64,000 nucleotides of DNA, from NCBI GenBank assembly GCA_963700885.1, contig CAVOZJ010000001.1:137287-201286 (forward strand), in the 5' to 3' direction. This document shows positions 36,125-44,509 of this stretch, piece by piece (the first letter of the stretch is position 1; every line of letters starts with the position of its first letter). The DNA is from Anderseniella sp963700885 (GTDB lineage Bacteria; Pseudomonadota; Alphaproteobacteria; Rhizobiales; Aestuariivirgaceae). Below the pieces are notes generated by a model. It was not told the origin of the DNA, did no database searches, and worked only from the letters and a program-made list of their open reading frames with translations. A program made the position numbers and the translations under genes.

Positions 36125-36688
36125 GCTTGTAAATATCCATGCAACCAGGAGTTATGAAAACCGGCGGTGGTAGGCCGGAACAACTGCCTCAGCAATTGTG
36201 TGACCGGCATGTGCGGGCTCATCTGCAGTGTTTGAATGAAGGTGAACAGGCTGTATGTCAAGAAATCGTTCTAAAGCGCACTTAAGGACGCCATTCGCGG
36301 CCCGATGCCCCTGGGTGTCTGCTGCAAGCTTCACCTGGTATGCCGGACAATCTGTCTGCTCAGGCCTGCAGGTTTGTCGCCGTGACAGAAATTCCCCAAT
36401 GAATTCAATCTTCCCGGCAAAAGTGAACCGAAGGAGAGCAATTATTGTTGTTGACTTGCTGCGGTATTGATTGGTTTAAGCACATTTGGATGGAGGCATC
36501 AGGCAGCTATTTGAGCCGGCGGTACAATCGGCCAGGAGCGACAGGGATTCACCTGAACCCATAAAGTTGCTCCAGAACTTTGGAAGTGATCAGTATGGCT
36601 TTTATTGGCTTGATCAAAAACCATACTGATCCGGCAAATTGCGAATACCCTGTGCCCTGGATCAAACCGGGAACCGGACAGCGTCAAG
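36125..36688. other. Intergenic region with an open frame lacking a start
   Basis: About 560 bases. On the minus strand a frame is open from about 36475 to the stop at 36152 (roughly 107 codons: IALLRFTFAGKIEFIGEFLS ... AVVPAYHRRFS) but has no ATG; only a GTG near 36334 could start it. It may be the 3' end of a gene cut by rearrangement. The last 200 bases look non-coding and should hold the promoter of the methyltransferase gene. Confidence 0.35.
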
Positions 36689-37297
36689 ATGATTAGTTTC
36701 AGAAGGTATCTGGACTTCGGTTCACGACATGCCAGCTTTGCCGCACGCAATGAACTCATCGCTCATGGGATCTCCAAGCCACACTCGTGGATTCTGGATA
36801 TCGGATCCAACCTCGGGGAGACTTCCAATTTTCTGGCATCGCAGGGGCATCTTGTTGTTGGTGTCGAGAAATTTGAAAAGGAACACAGGATTTCCTGTGC
36901 CAGGGCTGCAGACGGTACCGCATTCATGCGTACATCCGTGACCCCTGATTTCATAGGTTCAACCTTAAACTGGAATGCAATCTTGCTGTTGAGTGTTCTG
37001 CATCGGATTTATGCGTTTGAAGGTGAAGAGTTCATGAGATCGGTACTGAGAGCATGCGGTGAAAAGACAAACCATTTGTTCATTGAAGGCAGTACCCGGT
37101 GCGCCAGGTATACCGACCAGGGAAATCCACCCCCGCCGTTCACTGACTTTGACACCGCAGATGCCGAACGGTGGCACCAGGCGCTTTTCCTGTCTGAGCT
37201 TGGAGACGGGTGGCAGATACCCGAAGCCAAAGTTCTTGCCCACAGCAGGTCAGAGCCACATCGATTGTTCTTCCACGCCGTAAAAAAAACCGGGTGA
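36689..37297 (+). CDS. Putative SAM-dependent methyltransferase
   Basis: 202 residues. A Rossmann-type start is visible: SWILDIGSNLGETSNFLASQ (glycine-rich SAM loop) then VVGVEKFEKEH (acidic end of strand 2) and WNAILLLSVLHRIYAFEGEEF (motif near strand 4). The rest, with HLFIEGSTRCARYTDQG, has no family mark I know. It is followed 9 bases later by the next plus-strand gene, so the two probably form an operon. The substrate is unknown; context suggests a sugar or lipid. Confidence 0.65.
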   Translation: MISFRRYLDFGSRHASFAARNELIAHGISKPHSWILDIGSNLGETSNFLASQGHLVVGVEKFEKEHRISCARAADGTAFMRTSVTPDFIGSTLNWNAILLLSVLHRIYAFEGEEFMRSVLRACGEKTNHLFIEGSTRCARYTDQGNPPPPFTDFDTADAERWHQALFLSELGDGWQIPEAKVLAHSRSEPHRLFFHAVKKTG

Positions 37298-37306
37298 ACG
37301 TTTGCC

Positions 37307-37915
37307 ATGGGGCAGGAAAACAAAAAACTGCGGTTGTTCAGGAGCATCGTGCGCAGACGCTATCAGCGCATCAGCATCAACCCTGTAAACGTCAATTACA
37401 TCCAGTATCCTGAATTCCGTGATTTACACCGTATATTCGTGAGGCCCAGAACCAGGCAACTCGCAGGTAACTGGGATCAGACAATTGACCACGAGGTTTT
37501 CTGGTGTTCGATCTACGAACCGGCGCCGGAAGATGTTGCCGGAATGGTGCCAATGCACAGCTATGTGTTCAACCAGTCACTCGAAGCTCATTTTAATGAT
37601 GGCGAACCATGGCAGGTCACCAGGTGGTACCGCTGGATGATTGCTCAACAGCAACACAACCCGGTAAGGCGCTATAGAAACGAGGAACAAGTTGCGGAGC
37701 GTCTGGCCTTTCTCGATGGGTTGTATGCAGATTTCAGCTCAGACCGTTATCGGGACGATCCTGTTGACCGGCCGATAATCAATATTGGTCGCAATGGAAA
37801 AATGGCAGTTGAAGACGGACGGCATCGACTTTGTGTTGCGCGTATAGTCGGTCTGAAAGAGTTTCAGGTAGATGTAAACGTCGTTCACGCCGATATTCAG
37901 CTGAGCAGTATATGA
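37307..37915 (+). CDS. Hypothetical protein with a ParB/sulfiredoxin-like motif
   Basis: 202 residues, basic N terminus (RLFRSIVRRRYQRI), many aromatic residues (WQVTRWYRWMIAQQQHNP). Near the C terminus NIGRNGKMAVEDGRHRLCVARIVGL resembles the G-x-H-R box of ParB/Srx-fold proteins that hydrolyse nucleotides. That fold assignment is tentative. Similar proteins occur in surface-polysaccharide loci. It is paired with the methyltransferase gene 9 bases upstream. Confidence 0.6.
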   Translation: MGQENKKLRLFRSIVRRRYQRISINPVNVNYIQYPEFRDLHRIFVRPRTRQLAGNWDQTIDHEVFWCSIYEPAPEDVAGMVPMHSYVFNQSLEAHFNDGEPWQVTRWYRWMIAQQQHNPVRRYRNEEQVAERLAFLDGLYADFSSDRYRDDPVDRPIINIGRNGKMAVEDGRHRLCVARIVGLKEFQVDVNVVHADIQLSSI

Positions 37916-38216
37916 CCGCGCGAAGGGGAGATGACATATCAAAGACAAGTGGCAAACAGGCTGATCCGTTACATTTTGCGCGGCCAGGGGTGATGAACCG
38001 TTCTCTCAATATTTTGCTCACGCCTCTAAAACGGCAGACCGTCGGTACACGGACACATTCCATCACAAATTGACCCAGACATTTCCTTGCTGCCTGCTTT
38101 TCACTGCCGCAATGACAGGTCACTTTCTGTTTCGTGGGCGGCAGCTACACGATCTTTCTGGCTGCCTGAAAAGACAAGCCGGACGGGTCGCGACAAGTCT
38201 AACTGGAGAGTAAAAA
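37916..38216. other. Intergenic region, no supported gene
   Basis: About 300 bases with no convincing frame on either strand. The final AACTGGAGAGTAAAAA supplies the ribosome site for the EF-hand gene; no clear hairpin was seen. Confidence 0.5.
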
Positions 38217-38435
38217 ATGAAAAAGTTCCTCGCTATTGTTCTTGCAACCGGTTTTGCTTCAACCGCAGCTTTGGCTGCAGACTTCTCGGCAGTAGATGCA
38301 GACCAGAACGGTTCTGTGTCCATGGAAGAAGCCAAGGCCGCCATGCCTGATATGGCTGATGATGCCTTCAAGGCAGCAGATGGCGACCAGAATGGTGAAC
38401 TTAGTGCAGAAGAGTTTGCTGCAATCCAGGGCTAA
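38217..38435 (+). CDS. Secreted EF-hand calcium-binding protein
   Basis: 72 residues. A signal peptide (MKKFLAIVLATGFASTAALAA, cleavage about residue 21) is followed by two EF-hand loops, DADQNGSVSMEE and DGDQNGELSAEE, each with the D-x-D-x-N-G pattern and a closing Glu. It is a periplasmic calmodulin-like peptide of the short type common in alphaproteobacteria. GGAGAG lies 9 bases before the ATG and an intrinsic terminator follows about 110 bases after the stop. Confidence 0.88.
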   Translation: MKKFLAIVLATGFASTAALAADFSAVDADQNGSVSMEEAKAAMPDMADDAFKAADGDQNGELSAEEFAAIQG

Positions 38436-38548
38436 GGCCACACGCGATCAAAAGTTTGCCAGGTGACCAGGTTGCCTGAAAGCTAGTTGACCTGTGGTCG
38501 AGCTATCCCAGGTCATTTGGCCGCTTCCCCCCCCCTGCAAACCAATGG

Positions 38549-38578
38549 CCCCACCGGTTTTCCGGTGGGGTTTGTGTG
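38549..38578 (+). terminator. Intrinsic terminator
   Basis: A perfect 9-bp stem CCCCACCGG / CCGGTGGGG with a TTTT loop is followed by TTTGTGTGTG. It lies after the EF-hand gene and just before the end of the convergent phosphotransferase gene. The T-rich tract favours the plus direction. Confidence 0.75.
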
Positions 38579-38580
38579 TG

Positions 38581-39624
38581 TTACTGTTCCAGGTCCCGCG
38601 CCAGGATCGCCATCATGTTTTCCACCCTGTTCAGTTCCCGCCGGCGATCAAACCGGTCAATCAGGGTTCGCGACTTATCCCTGGAAAACAGGCTGAGGAA
38701 TGGTGCCCTGGCCAGCAGCGCCCGCAGTGCGTACCAGGTAAGCCACCGTCCGGGGGGATGATCGGGAACACCAAAATATCCCAGTGAAAATGCTTGCCAT
38801 TGCGGTGTATGACGCAAGCGTTTGTGTGGAGATCCAGTCTTCAACCGGGCCTCCAGCCTCACAGTCCTGTTGAGCAGAAAGTGCGCAATATCGATCTCTA
38901 CAGGAGCTACCTGCGGATTTGAAAAGTCAAACGAACGCAAGTCCATTCTTTCATTGGCTATGACCAGGTTGTTGGGACTGAAATCTCCATGTTGAAGGCT
39001 CGTAATATTTGGCTCGCCGGCAAGTTTCAGTACCCCGGCTTCAAGTACCTCCAGGTACCTGAGATGTGCATCACGCCGGTCCCCGGAGTTTGACTGAATT
39101 CGGTCTTGAATCTCCTGCAGGAACTCAGATGTATCAAAGCCGGTGGTTGTGCGCCCCAATGCATCGTGCAGCCTGGACAGCCATTTTCCGGCGGCTGCAA
39201 TCCCCATATTGCGGCGGCGCTCCGAAAACCTGTTCAGATAAAAATGTTTCCGAAGGTTCCGGCCTTCGAGCCATTCGGTTACCAACAGCCCGCTGTTGGC
39301 ATCGGCCAGATGAAGGCGTGCCGTCAGTCCGGGGTGAGCCTGGCCGCGTTTGCCAGCAAATGTTTCAAGCACGCCGGCTTCACGTTCAAACCACAAGCTG
39401 GCGTCCGGTTTCGACTCCGTGTCGACAGCCTTTATCGCCAGGACGTACGGCAATGACGGACTGGTGCCGCGAAATATTCTTGTCGCCGGGTGAAGGCCTC
39501 CATTGTGAGGATTTGAGTGCACCGGTCCCGACACAGCGAGATCTTTCGGCAGGGCTGAATTTGCCGCTTGCAAATTCTCCAACTGAGCTTTGACTGCATC
39601 GGCGGTCATCTCGTGAAAATTCAT
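38581..39624 (-). CDS. Phosphotransferase of the aminoglycoside/choline kinase fold
   Basis: 347 residues. The N-lobe has PYVLAIKAVDTES and WFEREAGVLETFAG; the catalytic loop is SLQHGDFSPNNLVIANE and the metal site is LRSFDFSNPQVAPVEIDIAHFLLN. It has normal GC content, unlike the AT-rich member at 24.4-25.5 kb. The C-terminal basic end (RFDRRRELNRVENMMAIL) is unusual. A lipopolysaccharide-sugar kinase role is possible from context, but the substrate is not shown. Confidence 0.75.
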   Translation of the reverse strand: MNFHEMTADAVKAQLENLQAANSALPKDLAVSGPVHSNPHNGGLHPATRIFRGTSPSLPYVLAIKAVDTESKPDASLWFEREAGVLETFAGKRGQAHPGLTARLHLADANSGLLVTEWLEGRNLRKHFYLNRFSERRRNMGIAAAGKWLSRLHDALGRTTTGFDTSEFLQEIQDRIQSNSGDRRDAHLRYLEVLEAGVLKLAGEPNITSLQHGDFSPNNLVIANERMDLRSFDFSNPQVAPVEIDIAHFLLNRTVRLEARLKTGSPHKRLRHTPQWQAFSLGYFGVPDHPPGRWLTWYALRALLARAPFLSLFSRDKSRTLIDRFDRRRELNRVENMMAILARDLEQ

Positions 39625-39830
39625 CTGTGATGCAGACCTTGAATTAACTGTGGCCGGTGCGATTGAGTATCGGTTTTGCGTCCCGGATTACGGCGCAATC
39701 GCCAGCCAGGTGACATCGCAGCAGGCCATCCATTCGGTGACTTCACCCTATCTATTGAACTTACCGGCTTTACGCAATCCGGTGAACCGGTTATTGCAGG
39801 CACGGCTTTTGTTCCACGGAGTGTTTTGAC

Positions 39831-40880
39831 ATGAGCAGCGCAAAGAAGATCCGCGTAGGGGTGATCGGAGCATCAGGCTATACCGGCGCTGATCTCGTGC
39901 GCCTGGCGTGGGCTCATCCAGACATGCAAATCGTGGCGTTGACAGCCAGTTCACATGCCGGAAAACCGCTTGAATCCGTGTTTCCGCACCTGAGCGGATT
40001 GGGTTTGCCAAACCTTGTCACCAACGAGGAAGTTGACTGGGCGGGTATTGATGCGGCGTTTTGCGGTTTGCCGCATGCCACAAGCCAGACTGTCATCAAG
40101 GCGCTGCCGAAGCACCTCAGGATAATCGACATGTCGGCTGACTTCCGGCTGCGCGATCCGCAAACCTACAGGCAATGGTACGGCAATGAACATGCGGCCC
40201 TCGAATTGCAGGCTGATGCCGTCTACGGGTTGACCGAACATTACCGCGAAGACATTGCCAAATGCCGGCTGGTTGCCTGTCCCGGCTGTTATCCAACCGC
40301 TGTTTTGATGTTGTTGTTGCCGCTGGTTGCAGCAGGGTTGATTGACGCGTCTGACCTGGTGATTGATGCAAAATCGGGCGTGTCCGGGGCAGGACGCGCC
40401 CTGAAACAGAACACCCTGTTTTGTGAGTCAGGTGAGGGCATGGGGCCATATGCAATTGGCAAACACCGGCATGCACCGGAAATCGAGCAGGAACTTTCAA
40501 TTGCCGCAGGCCGGCAGGTGATTGTGAACTTCACGCCGCACCTGGTTCCCATGAGCCGTGGGGAATTCATCACGGCCTATGCCAAGCTCACATCCGGCAC
40601 GACTGCCGCAGATTGCCAGGCTGTCCTTGCCAGCCGCTATGATGGCGAACCGTTCGTCAATATGGCGCCTGATGGCGTAATACCTGCGACACAATTTGTA
40701 CGGGGCTCAAACCGGGTGATGCTGGGAGTGTTTCCGGATCGCATTGAGGGCAGGGTTGTTCTGCTGTCGACGCTGGACAACCTCGTGAAAGGTTCTGCCG
40801 GGCAGGCGGTACAAAACTTCAATCTCATGTTTGGATTGCCAGAGGTAACCGGACTGGAACAGGTAACCTTGTTCCCGTGA
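39831..40880 (+). CDS. argC: N-acetyl-gamma-glutamyl-phosphate reductase ArgC
   Basis: 349 residues. It reduces N-acetylglutamyl phosphate to the semialdehyde with NADPH in arginine synthesis. The nucleotide-binding start is VGVIGASGYTGADLVRL. The catalytic cysteine lies in VACPGCYPTAVLM near residue 153. AKSGVSGAGR, FTPHLVPMSRGEF and DNLVKGSAGQAVQNFNLM are family signatures. Its TGA overlaps the GTG of the flavin oxidoreductase gene (GTGA), an unusual operon partner. Confidence 0.96.
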   Translation: MSSAKKIRVGVIGASGYTGADLVRLAWAHPDMQIVALTASSHAGKPLESVFPHLSGLGLPNLVTNEEVDWAGIDAAFCGLPHATSQTVIKALPKHLRIIDMSADFRLRDPQTYRQWYGNEHAALELQADAVYGLTEHYREDIAKCRLVACPGCYPTAVLMLLLPLVAAGLIDASDLVIDAKSGVSGAGRALKQNTLFCESGEGMGPYAIGKHRHAPEIEQELSIAAGRQVIVNFTPHLVPMSRGEFITAYAKLTSGTTAADCQAVLASRYDGEPFVNMAPDGVIPATQFVRGSNRVMLGVFPDRIEGRVVLLSTLDNLVKGSAGQAVQNFNLMFGLPEVTGLEQVTLFP

Positions 40881-42019
40881 CGCTGCTGTTTTCGCCCTAT
40901 ACCATCAAGCGGACCACACTCACCAACCGTGTGGTCATTGCGCCCATGTGCCAGTATTCGGCCCACGAGGGCATGTTTTCCGATTGGCATTTTGCCAACT
41001 ACTCCAAGTATGCGCTGGGCAGGCCGGGCGCCGTCATTCTTGAGGCCAGCGCCGTGCAGGATGTTGGCCGCATTACCCATGGCGATCTTGGCATCTGGTC
41101 CGGCGCTCATGCAGATGCCATGCGCGGGATTGTTGCTTTTATCAGGCGACAGGGTGTTGTACCCGGCATCCAGATCGGCCATGCGGGACGCAAGGCCTCC
41201 ATCCAGCGCCCGTGGCATGGCAATGGTGCGTTGAACGAAACCGATGCGGCGCGCGGCGAGAAGCCCTGGCAGGTAATCGGTCCAAGTCCGCTGCCTGCCG
41301 GCAAGGGCTGGCTGGTGCCGCGCGAAATGACCCGGGCCGACATAGCCCGGGTCACAGCCGATTTTGCCGCAGCGGCAAAACGCGCTGACGACGCCGGAAT
41401 GGAAATTCTGGAACTGCATGCAGCGCACGGCTACCTGCTGCAGCAATTCCTGTCACCATTGTCCAATATGCGAACCGACAATTATGGCGGCAGTCTTGAA
41501 AACCGCATGCGGTTTCTGCTGGAAGTAACTGCAGCGGTGCGCCCGGTCTGGCCGGACGCCAAACCCCTGTTTGTGCGCATATCTTCTGTCGACGGGTTTG
41601 AAGGTGGCTGGAGTATCGAAGACTCGGTAATACTTGCAAAGGCGCTGAAAACTGCAGGCGTGGATGTAATTGACTGTTCATCCGGTGGCAATGCGGCTGC
41701 TGGTGCAACTGCATCGACCGGTTATCGGGGACCCGGATTTCAGGTGCCCTACGCCGCACAGATCAGGCGGGAGGCCGAAATCGCCACCATGGCGGTTGGA
41801 CTTATCCTGGATGGACCGCAAGCCGAAGCCATCCTGCGGAACGGGCAGGCGGACCTTGTTGCAATCGCCCGCGAGGCCATCAACGACCCGTTCTGGCCTC
41901 GCCATCAGGCCCAGGTTCTGGGTGTTGATCTGGATTTCGGCGGCTGGCCCGAACAGTATGGCTGGTGGCTGGATCGCCGTGCGCGGGGCCTGCATCAGCT
42001 TGCCAAGTCAGAGAAATGA
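40877..42019 (+). CDS. NADH:flavin oxidoreductase, old yellow enzyme family (YqjM type)
   Basis: 380 residues, an FMN-dependent ene-reductase-type TIM barrel. Marks are RVVIAPMCQYSAHEG (the Cys of the YqjM class), GIQIGHAGRKAS (His-Ala-Gly-Arg substrate site), ELHAAHGYLLQQFLSPLSNMRTDNYGGSLENRMRFLLE, and the FMN phosphate site near ADLVAIAREAINDPFWP. It starts at GTG overlapping argC. Probable reduction of activated C=C bonds; physiological substrate unknown. Confidence 0.9.
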   Translation: MTLLFSPYTIKRTTLTNRVVIAPMCQYSAHEGMFSDWHFANYSKYALGRPGAVILEASAVQDVGRITHGDLGIWSGAHADAMRGIVAFIRRQGVVPGIQIGHAGRKASIQRPWHGNGALNETDAARGEKPWQVIGPSPLPAGKGWLVPREMTRADIARVTADFAAAAKRADDAGMEILELHAAHGYLLQQFLSPLSNMRTDNYGGSLENRMRFLLEVTAAVRPVWPDAKPLFVRISSVDGFEGGWSIEDSVILAKALKTAGVDVIDCSSGGNAAAGATASTGYRGPGFQVPYAAQIRREAEIATMAVGLILDGPQAEAILRNGQADLVAIAREAINDPFWPRHQAQVLGVDLDFGGWPEQYGWWLDRRARGLHQLAKSEK

Positions 42020-42380
42020 GTCATACCAGATCTCAGTAGCAGCGACCCATTGCATGGGATCATAGCGGTTCACTCGGGCAGGCGCGGTGCGCAGCGCGAT
42101 GCTGGTCGCATCGGGCAAGCAATGCAACGCACCCGATGGGCCGCAATGACCCACCCGAAGGGCCGGGCGCTTTTTCCCGCCAGCTACGTTGCGCGCCGCT
42201 TGTGGTACATGTACCACGGCGCAACACGCGCCTTGCCGGCGGAAAAAATCGCTCCGGTGAAATGGGTCGCTGTTACTGAGATCTGGTATCAGTCCCTCGG
42301 ATCAATGAAGCAGTGGCGCGCTAGAGGCAATTTTGTTATTGATGATTTGTGCTGCGGCGCATGTCAGGAGGACAATAGCC
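42020..42380. other. Intergenic region largely filled by a MITE-like element
   Basis: No coding frame is supported. Positions 42023-42289 form a palindromic element described separately. The remaining 90 bases carry AGGAGG at about 42367 ahead of the DUF3775 gene. Confidence 0.7.
42023..42289. repeat. 267-bp MITE-like element with 29-bp terminal inverted repeats
   Basis: Ends 42023-42051 and 42261-42289 are inverted copies with one mismatch in 29 bases (outer end ATACCAGATCTCAGTAGC). Inside lies a perfect 16-bp palindrome GTGGTACATGTACCAC (42202-42217), flanked by GCCG/CGGC and GTTGCGC/GCGCAAC arms and then by GCGCTTTTTCCCGCC / GGCGGAAAAAATCGC arms, so much of the element can fold into nested hairpins. 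It encodes nothing. No clear target duplication is visible. Confidence 0.75.
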
Positions 42381-42773
42381 ATGCTCGACATTTCTCCGGA
42401 AAAAGTCGCCCATGTTATCGTGCGGGCCCGTGAACTGGACGGCAAGGTTGCATCCTGGGACAACGGCGGCGACGAAGCAGACGCCGACAGCATTCTGCAA
42501 TCGCGCCGCGATGATCCTACAGAAGCAGAGTTGCGGGAGTTTATCGTCGACCTGAACGTCGATGAACAGGCAGCACTGGTTGCCTTGATGTGGATCGGGC
42601 GGGGAACCTATGACCCGGAGGATGTTGAGGAGGCCCTGGAGACCGCCCGTTCCGAACGGGTCAACAGAACCGAGGATTACCTGCTAGGTGTACCCCTGCT
42701 CGCAGATTACCTGGAAGACGGTCTGGACCGGATGGGTATTTCGGTTGAAGTTGCCGAAGACGGCATTCTCTAG
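42381..42773 (+). CDS. DUF3775 family protein
   Basis: 130 residues from the ATG preceded by AGGAGGACAATAGCC. The family begins MLDISPEKVAHVIVRARELDGKVA, followed by LREFIVDLNVDEQAALVALMWIGRGTYDPEDVEEAL and a conserved PLLADYLEDGLDRMGISVE end. It is a small acidic cytosolic protein widespread in alphaproteobacteria with no known function. The longer frame upstream is not used because of the strong ribosome site. Confidence 0.85.
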   Translation: MLDISPEKVAHVIVRARELDGKVASWDNGGDEADADSILQSRRDDPTEAELREFIVDLNVDEQAALVALMWIGRGTYDPEDVEEALETARSERVNRTEDYLLGVPLLADYLEDGLDRMGISVEVAEDGIL

Positions 42774-42866
42774 ATGTGAGCCTGCAACAAGTCCTCCTGC
42801 CATTGCCGGGTCTGACCGGCGGCGAGGTCGATGATGACCCCGCCGGTCCGGCCATTTCGAATTCTG

Positions 42867-44393
42867 TTACTTCTGCAACTCGAACTCACCCGGCTTCCAG
42901 GACTTGTCGAACCAGCTCTTCTCGGGCCCATACAGGCGAAGCAGCACACCCCATCCCCTGCCGGGAACGGTCTGGACCCAATTCTTTTCATGCCCCTTGG
43001 GCGGCGTCGGTCCGAACCAGACATCCACCGAACCATCGGCATTAATGACGATGCCTTCGTTTTTGCTGCCTATGCTTGGGAACTGCTGGTCGGTCTGCAG
43101 CATTGAGCGGGTCTGGTTGTCATACGCGACGAAGGACCAGAAATCCTTGGCCGGGATGTTCGGTGGCAGCTGGATCTTGTAGGTCTTGCCACCGTCCAGC
43201 GCCTTGCCCTCGGAGTCGGTGCTCGCGAATACGTACTGCGAGCCGATGCCCACCATTTCGAACGCCATCGCCGGGGTTATGCCGGTGTAATTGTAGTGGA
43301 ACAGGTCGCGTGCTGCCAGGTTGCGCACGCCCGGTTGCGAGAGGAACTGGTAGCTGCCGCCGACAAAAGTGAAGAACCATGCGCTGCCCGGATGAAGGTA
43401 TGCGTCCTTCATCCGCGGCTTGAATGCGATGGTGCGCGCGGTGGCATTGCCCACTGCCACGGCTTCGGTAAGCGTCTTCTTCAGTTTTTCGTCCGGATTG
43501 AAGGGTTTGCCCTTCTCAATGCCGATGGCGGCGAGCATGCCGAGGATTTCCGGACTGTAGGCCTCGTTTGGTTCTGCCTGGATGATCTCGTTGATGTCTT
43601 CGAAGAAGCTGAAGTCGTTGCCGCCGATAGTATTGAACGCCTTGCCGGAAACATCGATAAATTTCATCGGCGGCGGGTTGCTGGCGTCGGCCAGCGGGTA
43701 AACCCTGGCGTACTTCCTGGTGTTCTCGACCGCGGTCGCGGTGCTGCCGTCCTTGATGAATCCACGCCAGAAATACAGGTTCTGGTAAGTGGGGGAGTGG
43801 AGCACGTAGTAACCCTCCGGCACCTCGCCCTTGTATCCGGGCGGCAGCAACAGGTATTTGCCGCCCTTGCCCTTGTCCGGGCCGGCGTTGCCGATATCTC
43901 CGACATAGCGGAACCAGTGGTCGTTGATGATCCCCAGGATATCGGGTGGCAACTCGATCACCAGCGGGCCGTCTTTCAGGTCCAGCCACATCATGCTGTA
44001 GATGCTTTCGGTGTTGGCGGTGAGGAACAGCGACCTGGAGTCCATCAACTGCTCCATGATCAAGACCGTCTGGTTGTCTCCGCCCTCGCTCTTGATGCCT
44101 CTGCCAGCCGCGTGGACCGACGCACCGGGCAACGCGTAAAGGAATGCTTCCACTCCATGCATGAATTCCAGATGTTCATAGATTTTTTCGGCAGTGCTGT
44201 CGGTCGGGTAGCCCTGCGGAAATTCGAGGGTGCCGAGCCGGGATTCGATCTTTTCGGGAGTAGTGATCGACTCCGGGATCGGGGTTGTCATCTTCATCTT
44301 CGGCAATTCCTGGGCATAGGTCGCCGAGCAGATTCCCAGGGTAACTAGCAGGGAAAGAATGGTGAAGTGTGTTTTCATCGGCATATTCTTCAT
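42867..44393 (-). CDS. Exported DUF1254/DUF1214 protein, first of three paralogues
   Basis: 508 residues. The signal peptide (ILSLLVTLGICSATYAQ) predicts a periplasmic protein. The N-terminal DUF1254 part shows EKIYEHLEFMHGVEAFLYALPG, TVLIMEQLMDSRSLFLTANTESIY and LPPDILGIINDHWFRYVGDIG. The C-terminal DUF1214 part shows AKDFWSFVAYDNQTRSMLQT and NWVQTVPGRGWGVLLRLYGPEKSW. The biochemical role of this family is not established. The N-terminal motif IPESITTPEKIESRLGTLEF is shared with the next gene, so these two are close paralogues. Confidence 0.85.
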   Translation of the reverse strand: MKNMPMKTHFTILSLLVTLGICSATYAQELPKMKMTTPIPESITTPEKIESRLGTLEFPQGYPTDSTAEKIYEHLEFMHGVEAFLYALPGASVHAAGRGIKSEGGDNQTVLIMEQLMDSRSLFLTANTESIYSMMWLDLKDGPLVIELPPDILGIINDHWFRYVGDIGNAGPDKGKGGKYLLLPPGYKGEVPEGYYVLHSPTYQNLYFWRGFIKDGSTATAVENTRKYARVYPLADASNPPPMKFIDVSGKAFNTIGGNDFSFFEDINEIIQAEPNEAYSPEILGMLAAIGIEKGKPFNPDEKLKKTLTEAVAVGNATARTIAFKPRMKDAYLHPGSAWFFTFVGGSYQFLSQPGVRNLAARDLFHYNYTGITPAMAFEMVGIGSQYVFASTDSEGKALDGGKTYKIQLPPNIPAKDFWSFVAYDNQTRSMLQTDQQFPSIGSKNEGIVINADGSVDVWFGPTPPKGHEKNWVQTVPGRGWGVLLRLYGPEKSWFDKSWKPGEFELQK

Positions 44394-44509
44394 AATTCGT
44401 GGCCTTGTCTGATGTTTCCAGGATGCCAGGGGGCAGTGGTCTTTCGCGATTGAAAGCGTGGACCGCTCCCAGAAGGGACCGGTCCACGTTGCTCAAAATC
44501 GAAATGCGA

